Shown here: piece after piece, positions 1-9,046 of the stretch
Position numbering within the stretch: position 1 is the first letter of the stretch
How the letters are laid out: the number at the start of each line of letters is the position of its first letter
Assembly: GCF_918741275.1 (NCBI RefSeq)
Contig: NZ_CAKKNA010000001.1
Coordinates: 124,001-188,000 of the forward strand
Source of the DNA: Bacillus sp. CECT 9360
GTDB lineage: Bacteria; Bacillota; Bacilli; Bacillales; DSM-1321
Length of the DNA: 64,000 nucleotides
Reading direction: 5' to 3'
Program-made: the position numbers and the translations under genes
Notes under the pieces: model-generated
Database searches by the model: none
What the model saw: only the letters and a program-made list of their open reading frames with translations
Told to the model about the DNA's origin: nothing

Positions 1-1
1 A

Positions 2-631
2 GGGGATTATTATTATGAATCGGATAGATTATACATGGTCTCCGAAACTGAAATTAATAATCCACTAAACCAATTGAAGAGAAGCGAATCTTTATTGCGC
101 CAGCTGCTCCAAAAACATGGATTAAACATGCCCATTCATGGTTCAGTCGTTTTTATCAACCCCGAATTTACTTTATACCAAACCCCTCGCAACAAATCAT
201 TTATTTTCCCAACTCAGGTTAATAGATACTTAAAGAACCTGGATAAAATATCTACAAAATTAAATAAAAATCATAAGATGTTAGCTGATAAATTGACTTC
301 ACTTCATATTAAAGACTCTCCTTTTAAGTTAATACCGTCATATAATTTTGACCAACTGCGAAAAGGAATTTCTTGTTTCAAGTGCACCTCTTTTTCAATT
401 TCGGTCGAGGAAAGGAAATGTGTTTGTAAAGAATGCGGGCATGAAGAAGTAGTTGCAACTGCGGTAATGCGGAATGTGAATGAGTTTAAGCTTCTTTTTC
501 CAGATCGAAGGATTAATACAAATGTTATTCATCAGTGGTGTAAAGTGGTGACATCTAAAAAGAGGATAAGAAGGATTCTTGAAAAAAATTTAAAAGTAGA
601 AGGGGTTCATCGATGGGCCTTCTACGAATAA
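2..631 (+). CDS. NERD-domain protein, 5' end outside the window
   Basis: The reading frame is open through the left edge (codons GGG GAT TAT TAT TAT before the first ATG at 35), so this is the 3' part of a longer gene; the ATG at 35 is probably internal. The text around it (GDYYYES, then NPLNQLKRSESLLRQLL) is typical of the end of the NERD (nuclease-related) domain of Bacillaceae proteins. The C-terminal part has a four-cysteine zinc-ribbon-like set (CFKC near residue 115 and CVCKEC near residue 129, counted from the ATG at 35), then a basic tail. NERD domains are predicted nucleic-acid-processing modules related to restriction-type nucleases; the exact role of these proteins is unknown. The following gene is more than 700 bases away, so it is probably last in its transcript. 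Confidence 0.75.
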   Translation, partial: GDYYYESDRLYMVSETEINNPLNQLKRSESLLRQLLQKHGLNMPIHGSVVFINPEFTLYQTPRNKSFIFPTQVNRYLKNLDKISTKLNKNHKMLADKLTSLHIKDSPFKLIPSYNFDQLRKGISCFKCTSFSISVEERKCVCKECGHEEVVATAVMRNVNEFKLLFPDRRINTNVIHQWCKVVTSKKRIRRILEKNLKVEGVHRWAFYE

Positions 632-680
632 AACTTCATAGATCAATCACTGTTTATTTCTTAACTCTATAAAGAGCAGA

Positions 681-712
681 ATTGTCCTTCAACACCTGTC
701 ATGAAGGACAAT
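681..712. repeat. Perfect inverted repeat at the entry of the tandem array
   Basis: A 10-bp arm ATTGTCCTTC (681-690) pairs exactly with GAAGGACAAT (703-712) across a 12-nt loop. The right arm is the start of the first 52-bp repeat unit. The same CCTTCAACACC text recurs just after the last unit (around 1156), so the array is bracketed by related sequence. It may act as a terminator-like hairpin for the upstream gene but has no T tract. Confidence 0.7.
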
Positions 713-1160
713 TCCCTGGCCCGCAAGCCCCGTTTTGTCCTTGATGACCTGTATGAAGGACAATTCTCTGACCCGCAAGCCGTCTTTTGTCCTTGATGAC
801 CTGTATGAAGGACAATTCCTGCCTCACAAGCCCAGTTTTGTCCTTGATGACCTGTATGAAAGACAATTCCCTGGCCCGCAAGCCCGGTTTTGTCCTTGAT
901 GACCTGTATGAAGGACAATTCCCCGGCCCGCAAGCCCCGTTTTGTCCTTGCTGACCTGTATGAAGGACAATTCCCTGGCCCGCAAGCCCCGTTTTGTCCT
1001 TGATGACCTGTATGAAGGACAATTCCCTGGCCCGCAAGCCCAGTTTTGTCCTTGATGACCTGTATGAAGGACAATTCCCTGACCCGCAAGCCCGGTTTTG
1101 TCCTTGATGACCTTTATGAAGGACAATTCCCTGGCCCGCAAGCCCCGTTTTGTCCTTCAA
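702..1160. repeat. Tandem array of nine 52-bp repeats
   Basis: Units begin at 702, 754, 806, 857, 909, 961, 1013, 1065 and 1117, each with TGAAGGACAATTC (a few substitutions) followed by a C/G-rich middle and TTTTGTCCTTGATGACCTGTA. One unit is 51 bp, the rest 52 bp; the last is partial. Inside each unit AAGGACAA and TTGTCCTT are complementary, so every unit can fold into a hairpin. Because 52 is not a multiple of three, all three frames of the minus strand appear open with a 52-residue period. I read these as artefacts: no start with a ribosome binding site and no non-repeat coding sequence. Function unknown. Confidence 0.9.
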
Positions 1161-1359
1161 CACCCTAATAAGGGTCTTATCTCTAGCCCACTATTAATAT
1201 ATTATTTCATTTGCTTACGGTGCGGTTCTCCCCGCATATCCCGATAGCGTTTGTGCTTATAAAAAAGAGATGAAAAAAATGTTTACCCAAAAGCCTCTTG
1301 ATTTATTTGAATTTTCGAAAAATAATTAAGCTATACAACCTAATCTGGAGAAAAAAGAC

Positions 1360-3120
1360 ATGAGTGTATTGTCATATTTTAATAATAAAAGTATTGGGTT
1401 TAAGCTCTTATTTTATTTTTTTGTCATTATCATTCTCTGCATTTCAACACTGACTTTATTAGGTAGCAGCATTTATAAGAAATCTCTTCAAGAGGAAGCC
1501 AATTCATATACTGTGCAAATGATGGAACAGGTCTGGAGTAATATTAAGTCGCTTCTTGATGAAAATGATAATATAATTCACTATCTCTCCATGGAAGAAA
1601 ACATCCAACAATTTTGGAATGAGGAAAAACCTTCGGCAGAATTGATGGGAAAGATCAATCGGCAGATCGATGTCTATAAAAGCCGTCATACTGAAATGGC
1701 AGGAGTCTTACTGGTAAATGAGCACAATCAATTTGCCAGTAATGATATGTTTCCGGTCTCGAGGGATTCCCTTACTAAAGAGTATTGGTATCAGCAGGCT
1801 GCCCAGTCCCCGGAAAAGATCCAATTAATAAGTAATCCTGTTGGTAGAAATATCAGGGGAAAGTCGAATTATCAGGTAAACAACCTCTTGTCCGTTGTAA
1901 AAGCCATCAAGGACCCTGAAACAGATAAGGTAATTGGTGTTATCCTAATCGATCTAAAGCTGGACTTTATTAAAGAAATCATCGAATCGATAAAGTTAGG
2001 GGAAACCGGTTTTATATTTATCCTTAATAAAGCCGGGAATGTTGTTTACTCCCCTGTGAATCCTGTTGTATATAGAATCAACCCTGAATGGTTCTTGAAA
2101 AGCAATAATGGCACTATCCATCAAGTGATTGACGAAAATAAGTATCATATTATTTACAATACATACCCATCGATTAATTGGAAAGTGGTCGGCGTCTTTT
2201 CTTTAGATGAAACCACGGCTGTTGTGTCCCGCGTACAGCTTTATACCGTTTTCATTGCCGTACTGACTTTGCTTCTAGCTGCTATCGTCTCCTGGTTCTT
2301 TACCAGGTCCATCATAAAACCCGTTAATAAACTTAGAAAGCTGATGAAAAATGTGGAAGAGGGCAGATTTGACCTTCAGTTTCATTCTAAGTATGACGAC
2401 GAAATCGGCCAGCTTGGCAGAAGTTACAACAGGATGATCGAGGAAATTGGCAGACTCATTCAGCTCGTTTACACGGAACAAAAGAATAAGCGTGAAGCCG
2501 AATTGAAAATATTGCAGGCACAAATCAAACCGCATTTTCTCTATAACACACTCGATACCATCCAATGGATGGCTTATGAATACAAAGCCAATCGAATAGT
2601 GGATATGGTTAAAGCGCTTACAACTCTATTTAGGATTGGTTTGAATAAAGGTAATGAAATCATTTCGGTGCATGAAGAAATACAACATGTCGAAAGTTAT
2701 TTGATTATCCAAATGACAAGGTATGAATCCAAACTGGAATACGAGATTAACGTGGATGAACACGTAAAAAGCTATAAAGTTCTGAAACTTCTTTTGCAGC
2801 CGCTTGTAGAGAACGCGATATATCATGGAATCCGAAATAAGCGCGGGAAAGGAAAAATCTATATTAGTGTGAAACAAGAAGGAGAATCTTTGTTTCTAAG
2901 AGTTAAAGATACAGGGATTGGTATTCCAGAAGAACGAGTGCAAGAGCTGAACGCTTTTTTGGATGTTAACCATTTAACCAAGGATCAGCACAATGGATAT
3001 GGACTTTTCAATGTAAATGAACGGATTCAGCTCGTGTATGGTTCCTATTACGGCCTCTCCATTGAAAGTTTGTATCAAGAATGGACCGTTGTTAGCATAC
3101 ATATTCCTGTTCAGTCATGA
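1360..3120 (+). CDS. YesM-type sensor histidine kinase
   Basis: Membrane sensor kinase of the two-component system made with the next gene; it should phosphorylate that regulator in response to an extracellular sugar-type signal. Residues 12-34 form a first membrane helix, followed by a Cache-like extracellular domain (about 40-290), a second helix near 295-315, a HAMP linker (about 316-370), and a His_kinase domain with PHFLYN (His392 the likely phosphorylation site). The ATPase has VENA (Asn485) and DTGIGI. 586 residues is normal for this family. ATG is preceded by TGGAGAAAAAAGAC. The stop overlaps sequence just upstream of the regulator, so the two are co-transcribed. Context (binding protein plus galactofuranose-type transporter) suggests it controls sugar uptake. 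Confidence 0.93.
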   Translation: MSVLSYFNNKSIGFKLLFYFFVIIILCISTLTLLGSSIYKKSLQEEANSYTVQMMEQVWSNIKSLLDENDNIIHYLSMEENIQQFWNEEKPSAELMGKINRQIDVYKSRHTEMAGVLLVNEHNQFASNDMFPVSRDSLTKEYWYQQAAQSPEKIQLISNPVGRNIRGKSNYQVNNLLSVVKAIKDPETDKVIGVILIDLKLDFIKEIIESIKLGETGFIFILNKAGNVVYSPVNPVVYRINPEWFLKSNNGTIHQVIDENKYHIIYNTYPSINWKVVGVFSLDETTAVVSRVQLYTVFIAVLTLLLAAIVSWFFTRSIIKPVNKLRKLMKNVEEGRFDLQFHSKYDDEIGQLGRSYNRMIEEIGRLIQLVYTEQKNKREAELKILQAQIKPHFLYNTLDTIQWMAYEYKANRIVDMVKALTTLFRIGLNKGNEIISVHEEIQHVESYLIIQMTRYESKLEYEINVDEHVKSYKVLKLLLQPLVENAIYHGIRNKRGKGKIYISVKQEGESLFLRVKDTGIGIPEERVQELNAFLDVNHLTKDQHNGYGLFNVNERIQLVYGSYYGLSIESLYQEWTVVSIHIPVQS

Positions 3121-3152
3121 TCAGGTTCAATTCATTTAATCGGAGGTATCAT

Positions 3153-4346
3153 ATGTGGAATTTATTAATTGCAGATGATGAAACCATTATACGAAGAGGA
3201 TTAAAAGGAGCTGTTGACTGGGAGAAGTTTTCAATCGACATTGTCGGGGAAGCGGAGGATGGCGAGCTTGCCCTGGACATGGCCAAACAATTAAAGCCCG
3301 ATTTGCTTTTAATTGATATTTGTATGCCTTTTCTAAATGGAATTGATTTAATAAAACAATTGGAAAACAACCTTCCCGACTCTCTTTTCATAATCATCAC
3401 AGGACACGATGAATTTACGTATGCCAAGCAGGCCGTCAGAATGAAAGTCTTTGATTACTTGCTAAAACCTGTAAATGTTACCGAACTCGAGAGCGTTGTG
3501 GAAAGAGCCGTTTCTACTTTGCAAATCAATAGCCAGAACATCAACCGTAATAAGCAACTTGAGAGCAATAAAGATCTGTTGAAAAGTGATTTTCTGCAAA
3601 AATGGGTGACAGGATTTATTCCAATTGAAGAGGATGCAGAAGAGTTTCATATATTCGATATTAAATTCGTTGGAGCAGTCGGGGTTTCAGTCATTAAAAT
3701 CAGGGATGTCGTCGATATTCATGCCGTTGATAAGTTCTGGAGTGATGAATTGCTGCTGTTTTCCTTGAAAAATATCATAAAAGATATTTTGACAGACATA
3801 CCTTATGCTCAGTTTTTCGATGACCAGCGCGGAAATGTCGTCATTATTGTGCCTGAGGAACAAGCAACAAAGCTTGCGGAAATCAATCTTGCCATTAAGG
3901 AAAAAACGGAAACGTTTATAGGCAAGGTGATCATTTACTGTGAAAAGGTTACAGATCACGCAGCGCACATTCCTCTTGTTTATAAAGAACTATACCAGCA
4001 ACTAAATACTGTTCATCAGATGTCACCGATTGTGATTCTAGCAAAAAATTATATCGATCAACATTATGCGGATACGAGTTTATCGCTGAACGAATTGGCG
4101 AATTATGCCCAGGTCAGCCCTACCTATTTGAGCAAGCAATTTAAGACGGAATTAGGCGCATCCTTTATCCAGTACCTAACGAAGGTAAGGATAGACAAAG
4201 CACTCTTACTGATGAAAGATCCCTACTTGAAGGTTTATGAAATTTCAGAGAGGGTGGGTTACAGCACACAGCATTATTTCTGCAATGCGTTTAAGAAAGT
4301 TGTAGGTAAGTCTCCGAGCTCCTACAGGAGAGGATATATGCAGTGA
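3153..4346 (+). CDS. YesN-type response regulator, AraC DNA-binding domain
   Basis: Transcription regulator partner of the upstream kinase. The receiver domain spans about residues 3-120 with the acidic pair Asp8/Asp9, phosphoacceptor Asp55 and conserved Lys105 (LLKP). A linker of about 170 residues follows, then two AraC-type helix-turn-helix motifs over the last 100 residues (ending near KSPSSYRRGY). I start at ATG 3153, which follows CGGAGG by the right distance; the frame extends upstream to 3117 but that ATG has no ribosome binding site and would overlap the kinase gene. The TGA (4344-4346) overlaps the GTG start of the next gene, which points to translational coupling. It most likely activates the transporter and glycosidase genes downstream. 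Confidence 0.92.
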   Translation: MWNLLIADDETIIRRGLKGAVDWEKFSIDIVGEAEDGELALDMAKQLKPDLLLIDICMPFLNGIDLIKQLENNLPDSLFIIITGHDEFTYAKQAVRMKVFDYLLKPVNVTELESVVERAVSTLQINSQNINRNKQLESNKDLLKSDFLQKWVTGFIPIEEDAEEFHIFDIKFVGAVGVSVIKIRDVVDIHAVDKFWSDELLLFSLKNIIKDILTDIPYAQFFDDQRGNVVIIVPEEQATKLAEINLAIKEKTETFIGKVIIYCEKVTDHAAHIPLVYKELYQQLNTVHQMSPIVILAKNYIDQHYADTSLSLNELANYAQVSPTYLSKQFKTELGASFIQYLTKVRIDKALLLMKDPYLKVYEISERVGYSTQHYFCNAFKKVVGKSPSSYRRGYMQ

Positions 4347-6232
4347 GAACGAATAAGGTATTCGCCACACTTACAATTCTCTTCTTGGGGTCAGCGCTAG
4401 TGGTTGCAGCAGTATTACAAAATGATGCTAAAAATGAAGGTGTCCATTCAAATGGACAGATTAAATACTTGATCGGCGTGTCTCACCCGAATTTGAACGG
4501 TTCCTGGCAAATCCAAATGAACAAGGAGATCAAAAAAGAAATTGCACAACATGGGGACGCGAGGGTCATTTTTACAGATGCGGCACAGAATGCCGATCAG
4601 CAGGTGGAAGATATCGAGACGATGATTAAATACGGAATCGATCTATTAATCGTGTCGGTTGATGATTCATCCGCATTAACTCCGGTGATAACAGAAGTTT
4701 ATACAAAAATCCCGGTCATTGTTTTGGGGAGAGGTGTTAAAGGTTATGATTATACGCTATATATCGGATCTGACAACCACTTTAATGGGAAAATGGCGGC
4801 AAAGGAGGCAATCAAACTATTAGGGAATAAGCAGGGAGAAATCGTTGAAGTGCGAGGTATGAAGGGTTCCCTTCAAGCCGAGGAACGAAGTAAAGGTTTT
4901 AACGAAATGATCGGCAAGGAAACAAATTATACGATAACCGAGACGATATATGCTGACTGGTTAAAGGATAAAGCTGAAGACCAAATGAAAGGGCTGTTAA
5001 TTTCAGGAATAAAACCAGATTTGATTTATGCTCATAATGATGCCATGGCTTATGGAGCATACAAAGCCCTTAAGGAAGAAAAGCTTAATGGGGTCCGGAT
5101 CATAGGCAGTGATGGCATAAATGAAGAAAATGGCGGCCTTCAATTGGTCAAAGAAGGGATCATTGACACTACTTTTGTCACACCGACCGGCGGAAGTAAG
5201 GCAGCACAGTATGCCATCGACATCTTACATAACGTTCCAGGTTTGCCCAAAAAAATTATTGTCAGAGACCATGAAGTCACCGCAGACAACGTGGACCATT
5301 ACTTAAATGAAGGTAACGATCAGACTGATCAACTGGTCCTGGAAAAGAAACGAAACATAAAGCTGGGCTTCGCGCAATTGGGCACTGAAAGCGAGTGGCG
5401 CCTCGCAAATACCCAATCAGTGATCTCAGCAGCAAAAGAAGCCGGTATCGAGCTTAAGGTAAAAAATGCGGAAAATGATCAAAGCAAACAGATTGATATC
5501 ATTCGTGAGTTTATAAAACAAGAGGTAGATATAATCGTATTTTCACCAAAAGTGGAGCAAGGATGGGACGCGGTTCTGACTGAAGCAAAGAAGGCGGGGA
5601 TTCCGGTTATCCTGATGGACCGTGAAATAAATGTCGATGACCAGTCCCTTTGGACATCGTTTATCGGCTCGGATTTTGAGGAGGAAGGAAAACGGGCGGC
5701 CAAATGGCTGGTATCAGATTCTAAATCGGCGAAATCCCCGGTACATATTATCGAACTTGAAGGCACCAAAGGTTCAGCGCCAGCAAAAGACCGAAAGAAG
5801 GGATTTCAAGAAACAATAAAAGGCAATTTGAAATTTCAGCTTTTAAAGGCATATTCTGGTGACTTTACGATGCTAAAAGGAAGAAAAATGATGGAAAAGG
5901 CCTTGAAAGCATATGGGAAAAAGATTGACGTGGTATACGCCCATAATGACGACATGGCTTTGGGTGCGATTCAAGCAATAGAAGAATATAGGCTAAAACC
6001 GGGGGAAGATATCAAAATCATTTCTATAGATGCTACCGATAAAGCTTTCCGCGCATTAAGCGTAGGCAAGATGAATTTTACGGTAGAATGTAATCCGTTG
6101 CTTGGACCTCAGCTTATGAAGGCGATCAAAGACCTGGCAAGCGGCATTGAAATCCCTAAAAAAATCATCACTTCAGAAGAAACATTTACCCAGAATCAGG
6201 CAAAAAAAGAATTGTACCGCAGAGATTATTAA
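4343..6232 (+). CDS. Tandem double sugar-binding protein, second domain YtfQ-like
   Basis: Extracytoplasmic protein with two complete periplasmic-binding-protein-4 domains in one chain. An uncleaved or signal helix (about 7-25) has no lipobox cysteine. Domain 1 (about 38-310) has the family's AHNDAMAYGA motif; domain 2 (about 335-600) closely follows E. coli YtfQ, the galactofuranose-binding protein: FAQLGTESEWR, a DRxI strand, GDFT, YAHNDDMALGAIQAI. At 629 residues it is twice the usual length. GTG start at 4343 overlaps the regulator's stop (GTGA). The transporter genes downstream have no separate binding protein, so this one probably serves both sensing (with the kinase) and transport. Which domain does which is inference. 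Terminators follow the gene. Confidence 0.88.
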   Translation: MRTNKVFATLTILFLGSALVVAAVLQNDAKNEGVHSNGQIKYLIGVSHPNLNGSWQIQMNKEIKKEIAQHGDARVIFTDAAQNADQQVEDIETMIKYGIDLLIVSVDDSSALTPVITEVYTKIPVIVLGRGVKGYDYTLYIGSDNHFNGKMAAKEAIKLLGNKQGEIVEVRGMKGSLQAEERSKGFNEMIGKETNYTITETIYADWLKDKAEDQMKGLLISGIKPDLIYAHNDAMAYGAYKALKEEKLNGVRIIGSDGINEENGGLQLVKEGIIDTTFVTPTGGSKAAQYAIDILHNVPGLPKKIIVRDHEVTADNVDHYLNEGNDQTDQLVLEKKRNIKLGFAQLGTESEWRLANTQSVISAAKEAGIELKVKNAENDQSKQIDIIREFIKQEVDIIVFSPKVEQGWDAVLTEAKKAGIPVILMDREINVDDQSLWTSFIGSDFEEEGKRAAKWLVSDSKSAKSPVHIIELEGTKGSAPAKDRKKGFQETIKGNLKFQLLKAYSGDFTMLKGRKMMEKALKAYGKKIDVVYAHNDDMALGAIQAIEEYRLKPGEDIKIISIDATDKAFRALSVGKMNFTVECNPLLGPQLMKAIKDLASGIEIPKKIITSEETFTQNQAKKELYRRDY

Positions 6233-6270
6233 TCGTCTTTAATACCATAAAGATAATATTGTTCATCATG

Positions 6271-6300
6271 ACCTTCGCACTGTGCCGAGGGTTATTTTTT
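6271..6300 (+). terminator. Intrinsic terminator after the binding-protein gene
   Basis: ACCTTCG (6271-6277) and CGAGGGT (6286-6292) form a stem with one G-U pair, followed by TTATTTTTT. It separates the kinase/regulator/binding-protein transcript from the transporter genes. Confidence 0.75.
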
Positions 6301-6301
6301 A

Positions 6302-6331
6302 GCAGGAAGGAAAGTATATTTTCCTTCCTGC
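6302..6331. terminator. Perfect 12-bp inverted repeat
   Basis: GCAGGAAGGAAA (6302-6313) and TTTCCTTCCTGC (6320-6331) are exactly complementary with a 6-nt loop. There is no long T tract, so it is a back-up terminator or an mRNA-end stabiliser. Confidence 0.55.
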
Positions 6332-6365
6332 ATAAGTGCAACTACGTCTAATCTCTGCCTTACGG

Positions 6366-6389
6366 CTCGTCAATCGACGAGTTTTCTTT
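6366..6389 (+). terminator. Third hairpin in the 6.2-6.5 kb gap, terminator-like
   Basis: CTCGTC (6366-6371) and GACGAG (6376-6381) with an AATC loop, followed by TTTTCTTT. Together with the two hairpins before it, it isolates the transporter operon, which must have its own promoter between about 6390 and 6510. Confidence 0.65.
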
Positions 6390-6525
6390 ATAAATTTAAT
6401 TGAAAATCACAAAAAATGCTATTTTTTTTTAAATACTTCTCCCGACTTATTTCCTATACTTTTACATAACCTCAGCTCTTAAGAGACCAATACGGTACGT
6501 TAAATAAACAAAGTAGGTGCTTTTT

Positions 6526-8055
6526 ATGGAGTCTAATATTCTACTGGAGGCTGAAAATATCTCCAAGACCTTTCCTGGGGTCAAAGCTTTAACGCATGTC
6601 AATTTCACTCTGCGAAAGGGGGAAATTCATTCGTTAATGGGAGAAAATGGGGCGGGTAAGTCCACCCTGATCAAAGTGCTGACAGGGGTGCATGAAAAGG
6701 ATGAGGGGCAAATTTTTCTGGCGGGCCAGCCGATAAATCCCGGTTCTACAGAAGAGGCACAGGCACTCGGGATTAGCACGGTATATCAGGAAGTTAATCT
6801 TTGTGAAAATTTATCGGTCGCGGAAAATATTTATATTGGCAGAGAGCCGAAGCGATGTGGAAGAATTGACTGGAATGAAATGTACCGGAGAGCTGAAAAA
6901 CTGCTGGAAGAGAAATTACAGTTAAACATTGATGTCAGGAGAACGTTACTTTCTTATTCAACTGCAATTCAGCAGATGGTTGCCATCGCGAGGGCAGTCG
7001 ATATTTCAAGCGGGGTTTTAATTTTGGATGAACCTACCTCAAGTTTAGATACAAATGAAGTCGAACAGCTATTTGCGGTTATGAGGAATTTGAAAAGTGA
7101 GGGCATGGGGATTGTCTTTGTCAGCCATTTTCTTGACCAGGTTTTTGAAATTACCGACCGGGTAACGGTGCTCCGGAACGGCCAGTGGATTGGGGAATAC
7201 GAAACGAAACAGCTCACGAAAACGGAGCTTGTCTCGAAAATGATCGGCAAAGAATGGGGGGAAACAGTAGTCAATGAAAAGGTAAGGGCACCGAAAACGG
7301 GAGCAGACGAATTCATTCACACCTATGATCTCGAAAAGAAAGGAAGCATCAATCCGATGACGCTTTCATTAAGAAAGGGAGAGGTTTTAGGTCTTGCAGG
7401 ACTGTTGGGATCGGGACGGACGGAGCTTGCTAAACTGTTATTTGGCATCGACAAATCCGATGATGGCGTTCTTGAGATCGAGAACCAGGAAATTAAATCG
7501 ATGAATCCAAAGCTTGCGATTGCAAAGGGGATGGGCTTTTGTCCGGAAGATCGCAAGGTTGAAGGAGTCATCGGTGAGTTGACGATTCGCGAGAATATCA
7601 TCCTCGGACTGCAAGCAAAGCGTGGAGTTTTTCGGTATATTCCCCAAAAAGAACAAAGAGAAATAGCCACTAAATATATCAATCTCCTGCAAATCAAAAC
7701 GCCGAGCATGGAACAAAGAATCGATAACTTAAGTGGGGGAAACCAGCAAAAAGTAATCCTGGCAAGATGGCTAGCCACGAACCCGAGATTATTGATTTTG
7801 GATGAGCCCACAAGGGGGATTGATGTAGGTACGAAGGCGGCAATCCGAAACTTAATTTTGGAGCTTGCAGCGGAAGGAATGACGATTTTGTTCATCTCTG
7901 CGGAGCTTGAAGAAATGGTCGGCTGCTGTGATCGGATCCTTGTGTTAAGGGACCGTTATTTAATTGGAGAATTAGAGGGTGCGAGTATGACTGTCTCAAA
8001 CATTATGGAGATGATTGCGGAAGGAGCTGATTTAGTTGAAGCAAGCCATGGATAG
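6526..8055 (+). CDS. ytfR: Sugar ABC transporter ATPase, YtfR-like
   Basis: Energy-coupling ATPase of a CUT2-type (RbsA-like) sugar importer, cytoplasmic side of the membrane. Two ABC domains in tandem: domain 1 has a Walker A (GENGAGKS near residue 40) and Walker B (LILDEPTSSLD); domain 2 has the degenerate GLLGSGRTE loop usual in this family, a canonical LSGGNQQK signature and LILDEPTRGID. I start at ATG 6526, six bases after AGGTG; an upstream GTG (6517) lies inside the binding site. 509 residues is the normal length. It overlaps the first permease gene by 20 bases. The order ATPase-permease-permease and the YtfQ-like binding domain upstream match E. coli ytfQRT-yjfF, so galactofuranose or a related furanose is the likely substrate. 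Confidence 0.92.
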   Translation: MESNILLEAENISKTFPGVKALTHVNFTLRKGEIHSLMGENGAGKSTLIKVLTGVHEKDEGQIFLAGQPINPGSTEEAQALGISTVYQEVNLCENLSVAENIYIGREPKRCGRIDWNEMYRRAEKLLEEKLQLNIDVRRTLLSYSTAIQQMVAIARAVDISSGVLILDEPTSSLDTNEVEQLFAVMRNLKSEGMGIVFVSHFLDQVFEITDRVTVLRNGQWIGEYETKQLTKTELVSKMIGKEWGETVVNEKVRAPKTGADEFIHTYDLEKKGSINPMTLSLRKGEVLGLAGLLGSGRTELAKLLFGIDKSDDGVLEIENQEIKSMNPKLAIAKGMGFCPEDRKVEGVIGELTIRENIILGLQAKRGVFRYIPQKEQREIATKYINLLQIKTPSMEQRIDNLSGGNQQKVILARWLATNPRLLILDEPTRGIDVGTKAAIRNLILELAAEGMTILFISAELEEMVGCCDRILVLRDRYLIGELEGASMTVSNIMEMIAEGADLVEASHG

Positions 8056-9046
8056 CTTTTTACGGGCAAAGATTTTTTGGCCGCTGGCAGCTCTTGTTCT
8101 CCTGCTTTTAATCAATGCAATCATGATTCCTGGCTTCTTCACGATCGAAGTGAAAGATGGCCATTTATTTGGAAGCACCATCGATATTCTCAACCGTGTC
8201 ACACCGCTGCTTGTCATCGCAATTGGCATGACCCTTGTCATCGCTAAAGAAGGGATCGATATATCTGTCGGCTCGGTCTTGGCGATAGCAGCTGCTGCGT
8301 CCGCTGATTTGTTAAACAATAACGCTTCTGTTTCAACGGCAATTATCGCGGCCCTATTGATTGGGGTGGTTTGCGGATTATGGAATGGTGTGTTGGTGGC
8401 TTATTTCGAAATCCAGCCGATGATCGCGACACTGATATTAATGACAGTCGGCAGGGGAATCGCACAGTTAATCACAGATGGGCAGATTCTCACCGTTCAT
8501 AACGAAGCCTTCCAGTATATCGGCAAGGGATTCTTGTTAGGTCTGCCGTTTTCGATCTTTATCGGGTTGACCGTTTTATTTATCATCCTATTTTTGAAGA
8601 AGAAAACAGCCTTAGGTTTATTTCTTGAATCCATCGGTGCCAATATGACCGGAAGCATTTATACAGGCATCCAGCCAAAACGGATTATTCTCATCGTCTA
8701 CATGATTTCCGGAGTTTGCGCGGCCATTGCCGGGCTGATCGTCTGTGCGAATGTCAGTAGTGCCGATGCCAATAATGCCGGGCTTTGGATTGAACTGGAT
8801 GCAATACTCGCGGTTGTCATCGGTGGGACATCAATGCGTGGAGGAAGATATTATCTGGGTGGAACGCTCGTTGGCGCTTTATTTATCCAGACGCTATCGA
8901 CGACGATTTATTCGATGGGAATCCGGCCAGAAATCACGATGGTTGTTAAGGCAATAGTGGTTATCATTGTTTGTCTATTGCAATCGCCGGAATTCAGGCA
9001 GATGTTCAAACAACCAACAATGAAGAAGAAGGTGAATGCGGCATGA
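8036..9046 (+). CDS. ytfT: Sugar ABC transporter permease, YtfT-like
   Basis: Membrane subunit of the importer (BPD_transp_2/RbsC family), 336 residues with about nine or ten hydrophobic helices and the family's GIDISVGSV segment near residue 75 and GGTSMRGG cytoplasmic loop near residue 265. TTG start at 8036 follows AAGGAG by nine bases; the gene begins inside the 3' end of the ATPase gene and ends in an ATGA overlap with the next permease, so the three are translated together. It should form a heterodimer with the YjfF-like permease. The family is clear; the substrate is inferred from its neighbours. Confidence 0.9.
   Translation: MKQAMDSFLRAKIFWPLAALVLLLLINAIMIPGFFTIEVKDGHLFGSTIDILNRVTPLLVIAIGMTLVIAKEGIDISVGSVLAIAAAASADLLNNNASVSTAIIAALLIGVVCGLWNGVLVAYFEIQPMIATLILMTVGRGIAQLITDGQILTVHNEAFQYIGKGFLLGLPFSIFIGLTVLFIILFLKKKTALGLFLESIGANMTGSIYTGIQPKRIILIVYMISGVCAAIAGLIVCANVSSADANNAGLWIELDAILAVVIGGTSMRGGRYYLGGTLVGALFIQTLSTTIYSMGIRPEITMVVKAIVVIIVCLLQSPEFRQMFKQPTMKKKVNAA

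Noticed and set aside
702-1160. CRISPR array
   Set aside because: Units are contiguous 52-bp repeats with no variable spacers, and there are no cas genes.
667-1163. Three overlapping minus-strand open frames of 105-154 codons with a repeating protein pattern
   Set aside because: They are the three frames of the 52-bp repeat, read without ribosome binding sites; a 52-bp period keeps all three frames open by chance of composition.
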